A stretch of DNA of 64,000 bases from Parvicella tangerina. Its GTDB lineage: Bacteria; Bacteroidota; Bacteroidia; Flavobacteriales_D; Parvicellaceae. Every line of letters starts with the position of its first letter. Within the stretch, counting starts at the first letter, position 1. Below the pieces are notes generated by a model. The model was given only the letters and a program-made list of their open reading frames with translations, searched no databases and was not told where the DNA came from. A program made the position numbers and the translations under genes. The stretch is from the NCBI RefSeq assembly GCF_907165195.1, contig NZ_OU015584.1, forward strand, positions 3,420,978 through 3,484,977. The letters are read 5' to 3'. This document shows positions 43,171-50,572 of this stretch, one piece after another.

Positions 43171-43776
43171 ATGAGAGAAGAACAAAACAATATCTTTTCA
43201 GTTTTTGATGAATTGCTACCCAGAAAGGAAAAGGAAAAGCTTCTTAACCAACGTAGCAAGGTGATCTGGATGACTGGTCTTTCAGGTTCAGGCAAGACCA
43301 CTTTGGCTAAATATCTTGAGAAAAAACTTCATTCAGAAGGTTTCTTAACACAAGTCTTGGATGGTGACAATATTCGAACAGGAATTAACAACAACCTCAC
43401 CTTTAGTGCTGACGATCGCAAAGAGAATATCAGAAGAATTGCTGAGGTCTCAAAGCTATTTGTCAACTGTGGTGTGATCACTATAAATTCGTTCGTAAGT
43501 CCGACCGAAGAAATTAGAGACCAGGCACGCTCCATCATTGGTAAGGATGACTTTATTGAGGTCTTCGTCAACACTCCAATTGAAGAGTGTGAAAAACGAG
43601 ACGTAAAAGGTCTTTATGCTAAGGCAAGAAAAGGAGAGATCAAAAACTTCACAGGAATAGATGCTCCTTTTGAGCAGCCTGTTGATCCTGCTCTAGAACT
43701 TTTAACAGAAAACAAAACCATTGAAGAAAGCGGTGAAGAGCTGTTTAACTTCATTATAGATAGAATTAAATTATAA
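43171..43776 (+). CDS. cysC: Adenylylsulfate kinase
   Basis: A 201-residue APS kinase that makes PAPS from APS and ATP. The P-loop GLSGSGKT is at residues 36-43, followed by LDGDNIRTGINNNL, which contacts APS, and the DRKENIRRIAEV helix. The lid segment KGLYAKARKGEIKNFTG is conserved. The stop is four bases before cysD. Because PAPS is made, sulfation is the likely use. Confidence 0.95.
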   Translation: MREEQNNIFSVFDELLPRKEKEKLLNQRSKVIWMTGLSGSGKTTLAKYLEKKLHSEGFLTQVLDGDNIRTGINNNLTFSADDRKENIRRIAEVSKLFVNCGVITINSFVSPTEEIRDQARSIIGKDDFIEVFVNTPIEECEKRDVKGLYAKARKGEIKNFTGIDAPFEQPVDPALELLTENKTIEESGEELFNFIIDRIKL

Positions 43777-43780
43777 TTAA

Positions 43781-44686
43781 ATGAGTAACTATAACTTAAC
43801 CCATTTAAAAGAATTAGAGGCAGAAGCGATCTACGTTATCAGAGAGGTTGCTGCTCAATTTGAAAACCCCGTACTCCTATTTTCAGGAGGAAAGGATTCG
43901 ATTGTTTGCTATCACTTAGCTAGAAAAGCCTTCTACCCTGCCAAGGTTCCTTTTCCTTTGATGCACGTGGATACGGGGCACAACTTTCCAGAGACAATTG
44001 AGTTTAGAGATAACTTAATGAAAAAAACGGGAGATAACCTCATTGTTGCTCATGTTCAGGACTCCATTGACAAAGGACGGGTTGTTGAAGAAAAAGGTAT
44101 TTATGCTAGTAGAAATAAACTACAAACAACGACTCTCCTAGACGCGATCGAAGAAAACAAGTTTGATGCTGCAATGGGCGGTGCTAGAAGAGATGAGGAA
44201 AAAGCAAGAGCAAAAGAAAGGTTCTTCTCTCATCGAGATGAATTTGGCCAGTGGGATCCTAAAAACCAGCGTCCTGAGCTTTGGAACATCTTTAACGGCA
44301 AGAAAAATATGAGAGAACACTTTAGAGTATTCCCTATTTCTAACTGGACAGAAATGGACATTTGGCAGTACATTTTGCATGAGGGAATCGACCTACCCAT
44401 GCTATACTTCTCACATACTAGGAAATGTTTCGTAAGAGATGGTATCATCATGGGTAAGACTGATTTTGTATTGACCAAAGATGATGAAGAGATCAAGGAT
44501 ATGGTCGTTCGATTTAGAACTATCGGAGATGCCACTTGTACTGGTGCCGTCTCAAGTACAGCTTCTACTTTAGAAGAGATCATTGAAGAAGTTGCTTCTA
44601 CGAGAGTAACAGAGCGAGGTGGTCGTTCTGATGACAAGCGAAGCGAAGCAGCAATGGAAGACCGTAAAAAAGAAGGATACTTCTAG
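43781..44686 (+). CDS. cysD: Sulfate adenylyltransferase small subunit
   Basis: A 301-residue PP-loop ATPase subunit of ATP sulfurylase. The LLFSGGKDSIVCYHLARK loop binds ATP, and HTRKCFVRDG and GRSDDKRSEAAMEDRKKEGYF are family signatures at the C-terminus. With CysN it forms APS from sulfate and ATP. It is normally followed directly by cysN, but here a 434-base interval containing a small gene separates them. Confidence 0.96.
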   Translation: MSNYNLTHLKELEAEAIYVIREVAAQFENPVLLFSGGKDSIVCYHLARKAFYPAKVPFPLMHVDTGHNFPETIEFRDNLMKKTGDNLIVAHVQDSIDKGRVVEEKGIYASRNKLQTTTLLDAIEENKFDAAMGGARRDEEKARAKERFFSHRDEFGQWDPKNQRPELWNIFNGKKNMREHFRVFPISNWTEMDIWQYILHEGIDLPMLYFSHTRKCFVRDGIIMGKTDFVLTKDDEEIKDMVVRFRTIGDATCTGAVSSTASTLEEIIEEVASTRVTERGGRSDDKRSEAAMEDRKKEGYF

Positions 44687-44700
44687 AAAAATTGAAATCT

Positions 44701-44724
44701 GAAAGTTGAGATCTGAGAATGAAC
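44701..44724 (+). repeat. Left inverted repeat of the cassette
   Basis: This is the left arm of the pair. It starts GAAAGTTGAGATC and ends ATGAAC, and it sits inside a run of 7-base units TGAAATC, TGAAAGT, TGAGATC, TGAGAAT from 44693 to 44720. It lies 14 bases after the cysD stop. Confidence 0.75.
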
Positions 44725-44731
44725 CAAAGAT

Positions 44732-45079
44732 TTGGAAGGAGATTTACAAAATAGAACAAAGGAGTTTTCACTTGACACTGTGGCTTTCTATTCAAGCTTA
44801 CCAAACGGAGAAGTTTACTATACTTTGGGTAAGCAACTATTGAGAAGTGGGACATCCGTTGGAGCTAACACCAGATCAGCATTCAGAGGACGAAGTAATA
44901 AAGAGTTTATAGCCAAACTTGGAGTGGTAATTGAAGAGGCGGATGAAAGTATTTTTTGGCTAGAGTTATTAGAAAAACAACAAGACATTAATAATGACAA
45001 ATTGAAAGCATTGAAAGAAGAAGCGAATGAACTTGTTTCGATTTTTGTTTCTATAGTAAAGAAATCTAAAAATCGATAG
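44732..45079 (+). CDS. Four-helix-bundle protein (23S rRNA intervening-sequence family)
   Basis: A 115-residue all-helical protein of the family encoded in 23S rRNA intervening sequences and related to Avd of diversity-generating retroelements. The core motif QLLRSGTSVGANTRSAFRGR, the AKLGVVIEEADES block and FWLELLEKQ are typical. Its function is unknown; a basic surface that binds RNA or DNA is usually suggested. It starts at a TTG, since the ATG at 44719 is out of frame. It is inserted in the sulfate-activation operon and flanked by inverted repeats. No reverse transcriptase is near, so this is not a retroelement. Confidence 0.88.
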   Translation: MEGDLQNRTKEFSLDTVAFYSSLPNGEVYYTLGKQLLRSGTSVGANTRSAFRGRSNKEFIAKLGVVIEEADESIFWLELLEKQQDINNDKLKALKEEANELVSIFVSIVKKSKNR

Positions 45080-45103
45080 TTCATCCCTCTGATTTCAACT
45101 TTC
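45079..45103 (-). repeat. Right inverted repeat of the cassette
   Basis: This is the reverse complement of the left arm with three differences and one extra base. It begins at the last base of the gene's stop codon and ends 17 bases before the cysN ATG. Confidence 0.75.
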
Positions 45104-45120
45104 TTATTTAAAAAAGAAAA

Positions 45121-46389
45121 ATGGCAGAAAGCAATGCATATTTAGACATGGACCTTTTACGATTCACAACAGCAGGAAGTGTTGATGATGGAAAAAGCAC
45201 GCTAATTGGTCGGTTATTATACGATAGTAAGTCCATATTTGAAGATCAAATGGAAGCTATCGAACAGGCAAGTACTAAGAAGGGCGAAGAAAGAGTAAAC
45301 CTGGCTCTTTTGACAGATGGCTTGAGAGCCGAAAGAGAGCAAGGAATCACGATTGATGTTGCCTATAGATACTTTGCAACTCCAAAAAGGAAATTCATTA
45401 TTGCTGACACTCCTGGCCACATTCAGTACACCAGAAATATGATTACTGGAGCCTCTACAGCTAACCTAGCGATTATTTTGGTAGATGCAAGACATGGCAT
45501 TGTTGAACAAACTTCAAGACACTCGTTCATTGCGTCTATGTTGGGAATTCCCCACATCGTTTACTGTATCAATAAAATGGACCTCGTAGATTATTCACAA
45601 GAGCGATATGAGGAAATCAAAGACGATCTCGAGGAGTTCAGTTCAAAGCTTGAAACAAAAGATATTCGTTTTATTCCAATGAGTGCATTGTTTGGAGACA
45701 ACGTAGTAAACCGATCTGAAAACATGGATTGGTACCAAGGATCCACTTTGCTACATACATTGGAAACCGTTCATATTGCATCAGATCATAACCATATTGA
45801 CTGCCGTTTTCCTGTACAATATGTAGTAAGACCACAATCATCAGACTATCCTGATTACAGAGGTTTTGCTGGTAGAGTTGCTGGAGGCGTGTTTAAGAAG
45901 GGTGACGACATCATGGTAATGCCTTCTGGCTTCACCTCTAAAATTGCTGCTATTGACACGATGGATGGTGAGATCGAAGAAGCTTTTGCACCAATGTCTG
46001 TGACGATTAGACTAGAGGACGAAATTGACATCAGCCGTGGAGACATGATCGTTAGGCCGAATAATCAGCCAGACAGCGAACAGGATGTTGAAGCCATGAT
46101 GTGTTGGTTATCTGAAAAGCCCATGACTCCAAATGGTAAATACTACCTCAAGCATACCTCACGTGATGCAAGATGTATGATCAAAGAAATTAACTACAAA
46201 TTGGATATCAATACGCTTCATAGAAATGAAGAGGACAAAAATATTGAAATGAATGATATCGCAAGGATCAAGTTAAGAACTACGATCCCTCTTTTTGTTG
46301 ATCGTTACCAGCGCAACAGAACTACTGGAAGCTTCGTCTTAATTGATGAGGCAACGAACAATACGGTTGCCGCTTGTATGGTTATCTAA
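45121..46389 (+). CDS. cysN: Sulfate adenylyltransferase large subunit (GTPase)
   Basis: A 422-residue translation-factor-like GTPase that couples GTP hydrolysis to APS formation by CysD. G1 is GSVDDGKST, G3 DTPGHIQYTRNM, G4 NKMD, followed by two beta-barrel domains ending VIDEATNNTVAACMVI-type sequence. It lacks a C-terminal CysC fusion, which agrees with the separate cysC gene. The ribosome must reach it across the inserted cassette. A strong terminator follows. Confidence 0.95.
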   Translation: MAESNAYLDMDLLRFTTAGSVDDGKSTLIGRLLYDSKSIFEDQMEAIEQASTKKGEERVNLALLTDGLRAEREQGITIDVAYRYFATPKRKFIIADTPGHIQYTRNMITGASTANLAIILVDARHGIVEQTSRHSFIASMLGIPHIVYCINKMDLVDYSQERYEEIKDDLEEFSSKLETKDIRFIPMSALFGDNVVNRSENMDWYQGSTLLHTLETVHIASDHNHIDCRFPVQYVVRPQSSDYPDYRGFAGRVAGGVFKKGDDIMVMPSGFTSKIAAIDTMDGEIEEAFAPMSVTIRLEDEIDISRGDMIVRPNNQPDSEQDVEAMMCWLSEKPMTPNGKYYLKHTSRDARCMIKEINYKLDINTLHRNEEDKNIEMNDIARIKLRTTIPLFVDRYQRNRTTGSFVLIDEATNNTVAACMVI

Positions 46390-46413
46390 TTGATTGAAAT
46401 TATTATAAAAAGT

Positions 46414-46445
46414 AAGGCATCTCTTTGTGGAGGTGCCTTTTTTTA
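46414..46445 (+). terminator. Terminator of the cysC-D-N operon
   Basis: A 10-bp stem with one G-T pair (AAGGCATCTC at 46414-46423 with GAGGTGCCTT at 46430-46439) is followed by T-rich sequence. Confidence 0.85.
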
Positions 46446-46482
46446 TGTAATATAAGTCACACTATTCTGGATAACTCAATGA

Positions 46483-46490
46483 TATCTTTG
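46483..46490 (+). promoter_or_regulatory. -7 box for the thioredoxin gene (TATCTTTG)
   Basis: This is a TAnnTTTG match 23 bases before the ATG. The -33 element is not clear. Confidence 0.4.
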
Positions 46491-46513
46491 TATCAGATAA
46501 AAAACAACTAATT

Positions 46514-46873
46514 ATGCCAACAGTAAAATTAACAGCAGATAAATTCAAAGAAGAAGTGTTTGACTACACTTCTCAACAAGACTGGAACTTTAAGGGTGAG
46601 CACCCAGCAATTATAGACTTCTATGCAGATTGGTGTGGCCCGTGTAAAATGGTTGCCCCCGTATTAGAAGAGCTTTCTGATGAGTACAATGGAAAATTGA
46701 CAATTTACAAAGTAGATACAGAAGTTGAACAAGAGTTATCTGCTATCTTTCGGATTCGAAGTATTCCTTCTTTATTATTCATTCCGATGGAAGGACAACC
46801 TATGATGCAAGCAGGCGCACTGCCAAAAAATGCTCTAAAAGAGGTGATCGATAAAGAACTCATTACGGATTAA
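46514..46873 (+). CDS. trxA: Thioredoxin
   Basis: A 119-residue single-domain thioredoxin with the active site WCGPC (Cys41, Cys44) in IDFYADWCGPCKMVAP and the cis-Pro in IRSIPSLLF. It reduces protein disulfides and also serves APS/PAPS-dependent reduction in organisms that have it, although no reductase gene is adjacent. It stands alone, after the cys terminator. Confidence 0.93.
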   Translation: MPTVKLTADKFKEEVFDYTSQQDWNFKGEHPAIIDFYADWCGPCKMVAPVLEELSDEYNGKLTIYKVDTEVEQELSAIFRIRSIPSLLFIPMEGQPMMQAGALPKNALKEVIDKELITD

Positions 46874-46951
46874 AGACTTATCAGAAAATGATCTGGTAAA
46901 TTTAAAATACATAGAATAGGAAAGTCTTTCGTTACAAAATGGAGGGCTTTC

Positions 46952-48079
46952 TTATTTCTTAAGCACCCATGCACTATACTCGCCAATACTGGTAATCTCT
47001 TTGTGAGCGACCTTTGCAGCCTCCTTAGAAGCATACTGTCCAAAAGCAACTCGGTGCAAGCCTTTGTTTTGATCAACCAGCAGAGCATCATAACCAGCTT
47101 CCTTCAACTGCTTCACAAATTCTTCAGCATTCGCCTCATTAGAAAAACACCCACCAATCACAAAGTAATTACCCAAATGGATGTCAACTTCATTGTGCTC
47201 AAGTTCTGACACTTCATTATCTACATAAGTAGACTCAGGCGACAGTACCGTATTCTCCTCATGAATAACATCACTTGTTCTGTTAGAATACGCATCTAAT
47301 GGTTCAAATGAAACAGGAGGTAAGGTATCAATTTTCAGTGCTAGATTTGAAACCATTTCATAGTTCCCTTTCTCTTTGTCGTAGGTAAAAGGGTTCAAAT
47401 CGGAATAATGAAAATTATCTCCTCCTTTAAATAAATCCGTTTTCATCGGAATCCATGCTGAATAGAAACCGATAGGAATCAATGCTGCTGCTATCCACCA
47501 TTTCGACCCTTTTACGATCACCTTTTCAATGGTTTCTGGAGAAGCAATTGGGATAACCTTACTCTCTTCTTCCTCGGTCTTGTCAACTTCGGGTTCTAGT
47601 TGAATCACTTTGGCCACTTTTTCCTCAACCACATCCTCCTCAAGAGACTCCTGAACAACTGGCAACTTTTCTAATTTCACTAATGGCAGACCAAAGCTAT
47701 TCATTAGGAAATTTCGTCCACTATACTCAAACTGAGTCTGCCCCTTATTTCCCACATAAAGAAACCCAATCTGACCAAACTCAAAACGTTTACTCTCCTT
47801 CAAAGAAGACTTAATAACCGACACATAATCTGCTATTTGAGTAACAGCCTCATCATAAGAAACATCCTCCTTTTTTGCAATTTCGTTTGCCAGCAAACCA
47901 TCATTATGCAGAAGAAACCTATTCCAAATGAACTCCTTTTTTGGTGGACATAACGCATTACCTTTAGCATCCGCAAAAGCAGGTGTGTAATTGGCAACAA
48001 GTCCTCCCAACTCAGGAATGATCACACAATCGTGCTGATGAAGTAGATCAATGATATGTTTCTCAATTGCCGATGGCAT
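46952..48079 (-). CDS. HU-CCDC81/SPOR domain protein
   Basis: A 375-residue inner-membrane protein. Residues 1-130 contain the Bacteroidota HU-CCDC81-type domain pair (HDCVIIPELGGLVANY and ESKRFEFGQIGFLYVGN). A Glu/Val-rich linker leads to one membrane helix (about 192-208, WWIAAALIPIGFYSAWIP). A periplasmic SPOR domain (about 300-375) has NYFVIGGCFSNEANAEEF and RVAFGQYASKEAAKV. SPOR binds denuded septal glycan, so a role in cell division is likely. Confidence 0.85.
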   Translation of the reverse strand: MPSAIEKHIIDLLHQHDCVIIPELGGLVANYTPAFADAKGNALCPPKKEFIWNRFLLHNDGLLANEIAKKEDVSYDEAVTQIADYVSVIKSSLKESKRFEFGQIGFLYVGNKGQTQFEYSGRNFLMNSFGLPLVKLEKLPVVQESLEEDVVEEKVAKVIQLEPEVDKTEEEESKVIPIASPETIEKVIVKGSKWWIAAALIPIGFYSAWIPMKTDLFKGGDNFHYSDLNPFTYDKEKGNYEMVSNLALKIDTLPPVSFEPLDAYSNRTSDVIHEENTVLSPESTYVDNEVSELEHNEVDIHLGNYFVIGGCFSNEANAEEFVKQLKEAGYDALLVDQNKGLHRVAFGQYASKEAAKVAHKEITSIGEYSAWVLKK

Positions 48080-48158
48080 AGCTTACAAAGATAAGCTTTC
48101 AACCCTTATTATTCAAGGTTTTTAATTGTCAGTGATAAAGAAAAATGCATTAATGGGA

Positions 48159-48851
48159 TTACTCTATGAAATTCAAATAGTTATCCACCCAGAACTTTCC
48201 AAGTTTGAAACCTTGATAGGCTAAAGTGTCCTGATAATAATCTAGAGTTATTTCTTCTTTCATGGCGTTAAAGATGTGTACTTCATTATGCCAATCTCCA
48301 TCGTCATGGTATATATTTCTATGATCAATTCTACCGTACGAAACTGGTGTACCACCGATGATCTGTAATAGTTGCGAACTATAATCTCCATCCATTCCTA
48401 TCAACTCAGTCGTATAAAGGATTAACTGCGAACTGTCCAGCATTTCAGGATTCTGTAACTGAAAAGGCTCCGTTGAATAATAGTGACCGTTAGGATCCCA
48501 AATATACCAAGCCTCAAAAGAATAACCAGGTTCCATATATTGCAACTTAACATCTATGAAGCCATCCAGGTTTATATCAACAGTATCAACCCCATACATA
48601 TCATAATCTAAAAAGGTATCCAAACGGTAAGGTTTACCATTAATGGCATCATCGTGAATAACCTTCAAGACATTACTTACTGAATCCAAAAGAAAATGAT
48701 TTCCGTAAAGTGTCAAGTCATAAAGGTTTTGATGGAAGTCCTTGTCAGATTGCTCTGCTTCCTCCTCAACGTCACGAAAATTTACATAATCCTCATTCTC
48801 AGTTGAACAACCGATCAAAAAGATCGTGAAGACAATCACTAGCCATTTCAT
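48159..48851 (-). CDS. Lipoprotein encoded with PorX
   Basis: A 230-residue lipoprotein (lipobox LIGC, Cys15). After an acidic linker comes a mixed domain with DTVDINLDGFIDVKLQYMEPGY, a DxDxDG-like strand pair that may bind calcium, and WYIWDPNGHYYST. No family was recognised. The gene starts within the stop of porX (four-base overlap), so it is translationally coupled to a regulator of type IX secretion; a link to that system is inferred only. Confidence 0.65.
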   Translation of the reverse strand: MKWLVIVFTIFLIGCSTENEDYVNFRDVEEEAEQSDKDFHQNLYDLTLYGNHFLLDSVSNVLKVIHDDAINGKPYRLDTFLDYDMYGVDTVDINLDGFIDVKLQYMEPGYSFEAWYIWDPNGHYYSTEPFQLQNPEMLDSSQLILYTTELIGMDGDYSSQLLQIIGGTPVSYGRIDHRNIYHDDGDWHNEVHIFNAMKEEITLDYYQDTLAYQGFKLGKFWVDNYLNFIE

Positions 48852-50383
48852 TTCGCCTTCAAAAAAGCAATTGGCACGATCATCTCTTCTAGTGACAAAC
48901 CACCATGCTGGAAAGTGTTCTTGTAAAAGTTCATGTAGTAGTTGTAATTATTCGGGTAAACGAAGTACTTCGTTTGTTTGGCAAACACATACTTCGAACT
49001 CAAGTTGATCTTAGGAAGGTACACCTCATCAGGATTGTTGATCTCAAACACATCCTTTCCTTGATAGTTAAGGTTTTTTCCTTGCTTATACCTCAAATTA
49101 GTGGTGGTATTCTTGTCACCAACGATCTTACTAGGTTCATCTACTTTAATCGTACCGTGATCAGTAGTAATGATAACATCACAACCATTCTTAGCCATCA
49201 AATTGAACATATCAAATAAGGGCGAGTGTTCAAACCAACTCAGCGTTAATGAACGGTATGCTGCATCATCATCAGCCAACTCCCGAATTACTTCCATGTC
49301 TGTTCTGGCATGAGAAAGCATATCCACGAAATTGTAAACGATCACATTAAATTCATTGTTGAGGAGGTTGCTAAAATTATCAGCTAACTTCTTCCCTGCA
49401 TTCAGGTTAGTAATTTTGTTATAAGAAAACTTGCCATTAAGACCAGCCCTTCTTAAGTTATCGGCAAGAAAATCTTCTTCAAACATATTCTTGCCTCCCT
49501 CATCATCATCATTCTTCCATTTATTTGGAAATTTCTTGGCAATCTCCGAAGGCATAAGTCCTGCAAACAATGCATTTCTTGCGTACTGAGTAGCCGTGGG
49601 TAAAATGGCATAAAAACTATCTTCTCTCTCCACCCTGAACTTCTCCTGAAGGGGCTCGGACAAAATCTTCCATTGATCCAACCTCAAGTTATCTATTACT
49701 ACAAGAAAAGTAGATTTTCCGATCTTTGGAAAAACTTCTTTTTGCAGAACGGTATGTGACATCATTGGAGCTTCCTCACCATTTAACCAACCTTTGTAAT
49801 TCTTCTCAACAAATTTGCAGAAGAGTTGATTAGCTTCACTCTTTTGCATCGACAAAATTTCCTGCATACCAGGATCCTTACTCTCATCTAGCGCCAACTC
49901 CCAGTATACTAATCGATCATATATCTCCACCCAACCCTCAAAATCAAGTCGATCCTGCATATCCATCGCTAACTGTCTGAACTCTTGCTGATAACTTGAA
50001 TTCGTTTTTTCATTAACCAGACGTTTTCCTTCCAGGTTTTTCTTAATGGCTAATAGAATCTGATTCGGATTTACCGGCTTAATAAGATAATCTGCGATGC
50101 GACCACCGATTGCTTCATCCATTATCGACTCTTCCTCACTTTTTGTGATCATCACAATGGGCGTTTTAGCTGTTCCAGACTTCATCCGTTCTAAGGTCTC
50201 CAAACCTGTCAGTCCAGGCATGTTTTCATCCAGAAAAATGATATCGAAATCTTCGTCACCCACCTTATCTAGGGCTTCATTTCCACTTTTTACGGTCACT
50301 AAACTATGCCCCTTGTTTTCAAGAAACAAAATATGTGGTTTCAATAATTCAATCTCATCATCTGCCCAAAGAATCTTTGCCAT
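48848..50383 (-). CDS. porX: PorX, response regulator with PglZ domain
   Basis: A 511-residue regulator of type IX secretion. The N-terminal receiver (1-120) has the acidic pocket WADDE, the phosphorylatable Asp52 in IIFLDENMPG and the conserved Lys in YLIKPVNP. A helical linker follows. The C-terminal PglZ domain of the alkaline phosphatase superfamily (about 225-511) has VVIDNLRLDQW, the metal-binding DHGT and QHGGLSLEEM. PorX works with the sensor PorY and sigma factor SigP in Porphyromonas. The ATG is preceded by AGGAG, an unusually SD-like site for this organism. Confidence 0.93.
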   Translation of the reverse strand: MAKILWADDEIELLKPHILFLENKGHSLVTVKSGNEALDKVGDEDFDIIFLDENMPGLTGLETLERMKSGTAKTPIVMITKSEEESIMDEAIGGRIADYLIKPVNPNQILLAIKKNLEGKRLVNEKTNSSYQQEFRQLAMDMQDRLDFEGWVEIYDRLVYWELALDESKDPGMQEILSMQKSEANQLFCKFVEKNYKGWLNGEEAPMMSHTVLQKEVFPKIGKSTFLVVIDNLRLDQWKILSEPLQEKFRVEREDSFYAILPTATQYARNALFAGLMPSEIAKKFPNKWKNDDDEGGKNMFEEDFLADNLRRAGLNGKFSYNKITNLNAGKKLADNFSNLLNNEFNVIVYNFVDMLSHARTDMEVIRELADDDAAYRSLTLSWFEHSPLFDMFNLMAKNGCDVIITTDHGTIKVDEPSKIVGDKNTTTNLRYKQGKNLNYQGKDVFEINNPDEVYLPKINLSSKYVFAKQTKYFVYPNNYNYYMNFYKNTFQHGGLSLEEMIVPIAFLKAK

Positions 50384-50572
50384 ACTACTCCTTTTTTAAT
50401 TTCTGATTCTACTACTTACGTAGGTTCTTCTGATTTGTTTTGCTAAAGGTTGATAAAATTTGTTAATCCTAGTTATTTTCCAATTGAAATGATTTTGAAC
50501 CACTTATATAATGAGCTAAAATATCCTTTGAATCAATCGAGTCTTAAACTATTTTTGAAAAAAAATCAGTCC

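Larger units (their letters stand above)
44701..45103 (+). mobile_element. IVS-like cassette: four-helix-bundle gene between inverted repeats
   Basis: This is a 403-bp unit inserted between cysD and cysN. Imperfect terminal inverted repeats lie at 44701-44724 and 45079-45103 (21 of 24 positions identical, one further G-U pairable). They enclose one gene whose protein family is that of the intervening sequences found in 23S rRNA genes. The ends can base-pair in the transcript and loop out the gene, as rRNA intervening sequences do before RNase III cuts them. No target-site duplication and no transposase are visible. That it moves or is excised is inference. Confidence 0.6.

Noticed and set aside
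44693-45103. A diversity-generating retroelement because of the Avd-like protein
   Set aside because: There is no reverse transcriptase, template repeat or variable repeat in the neighbourhood.
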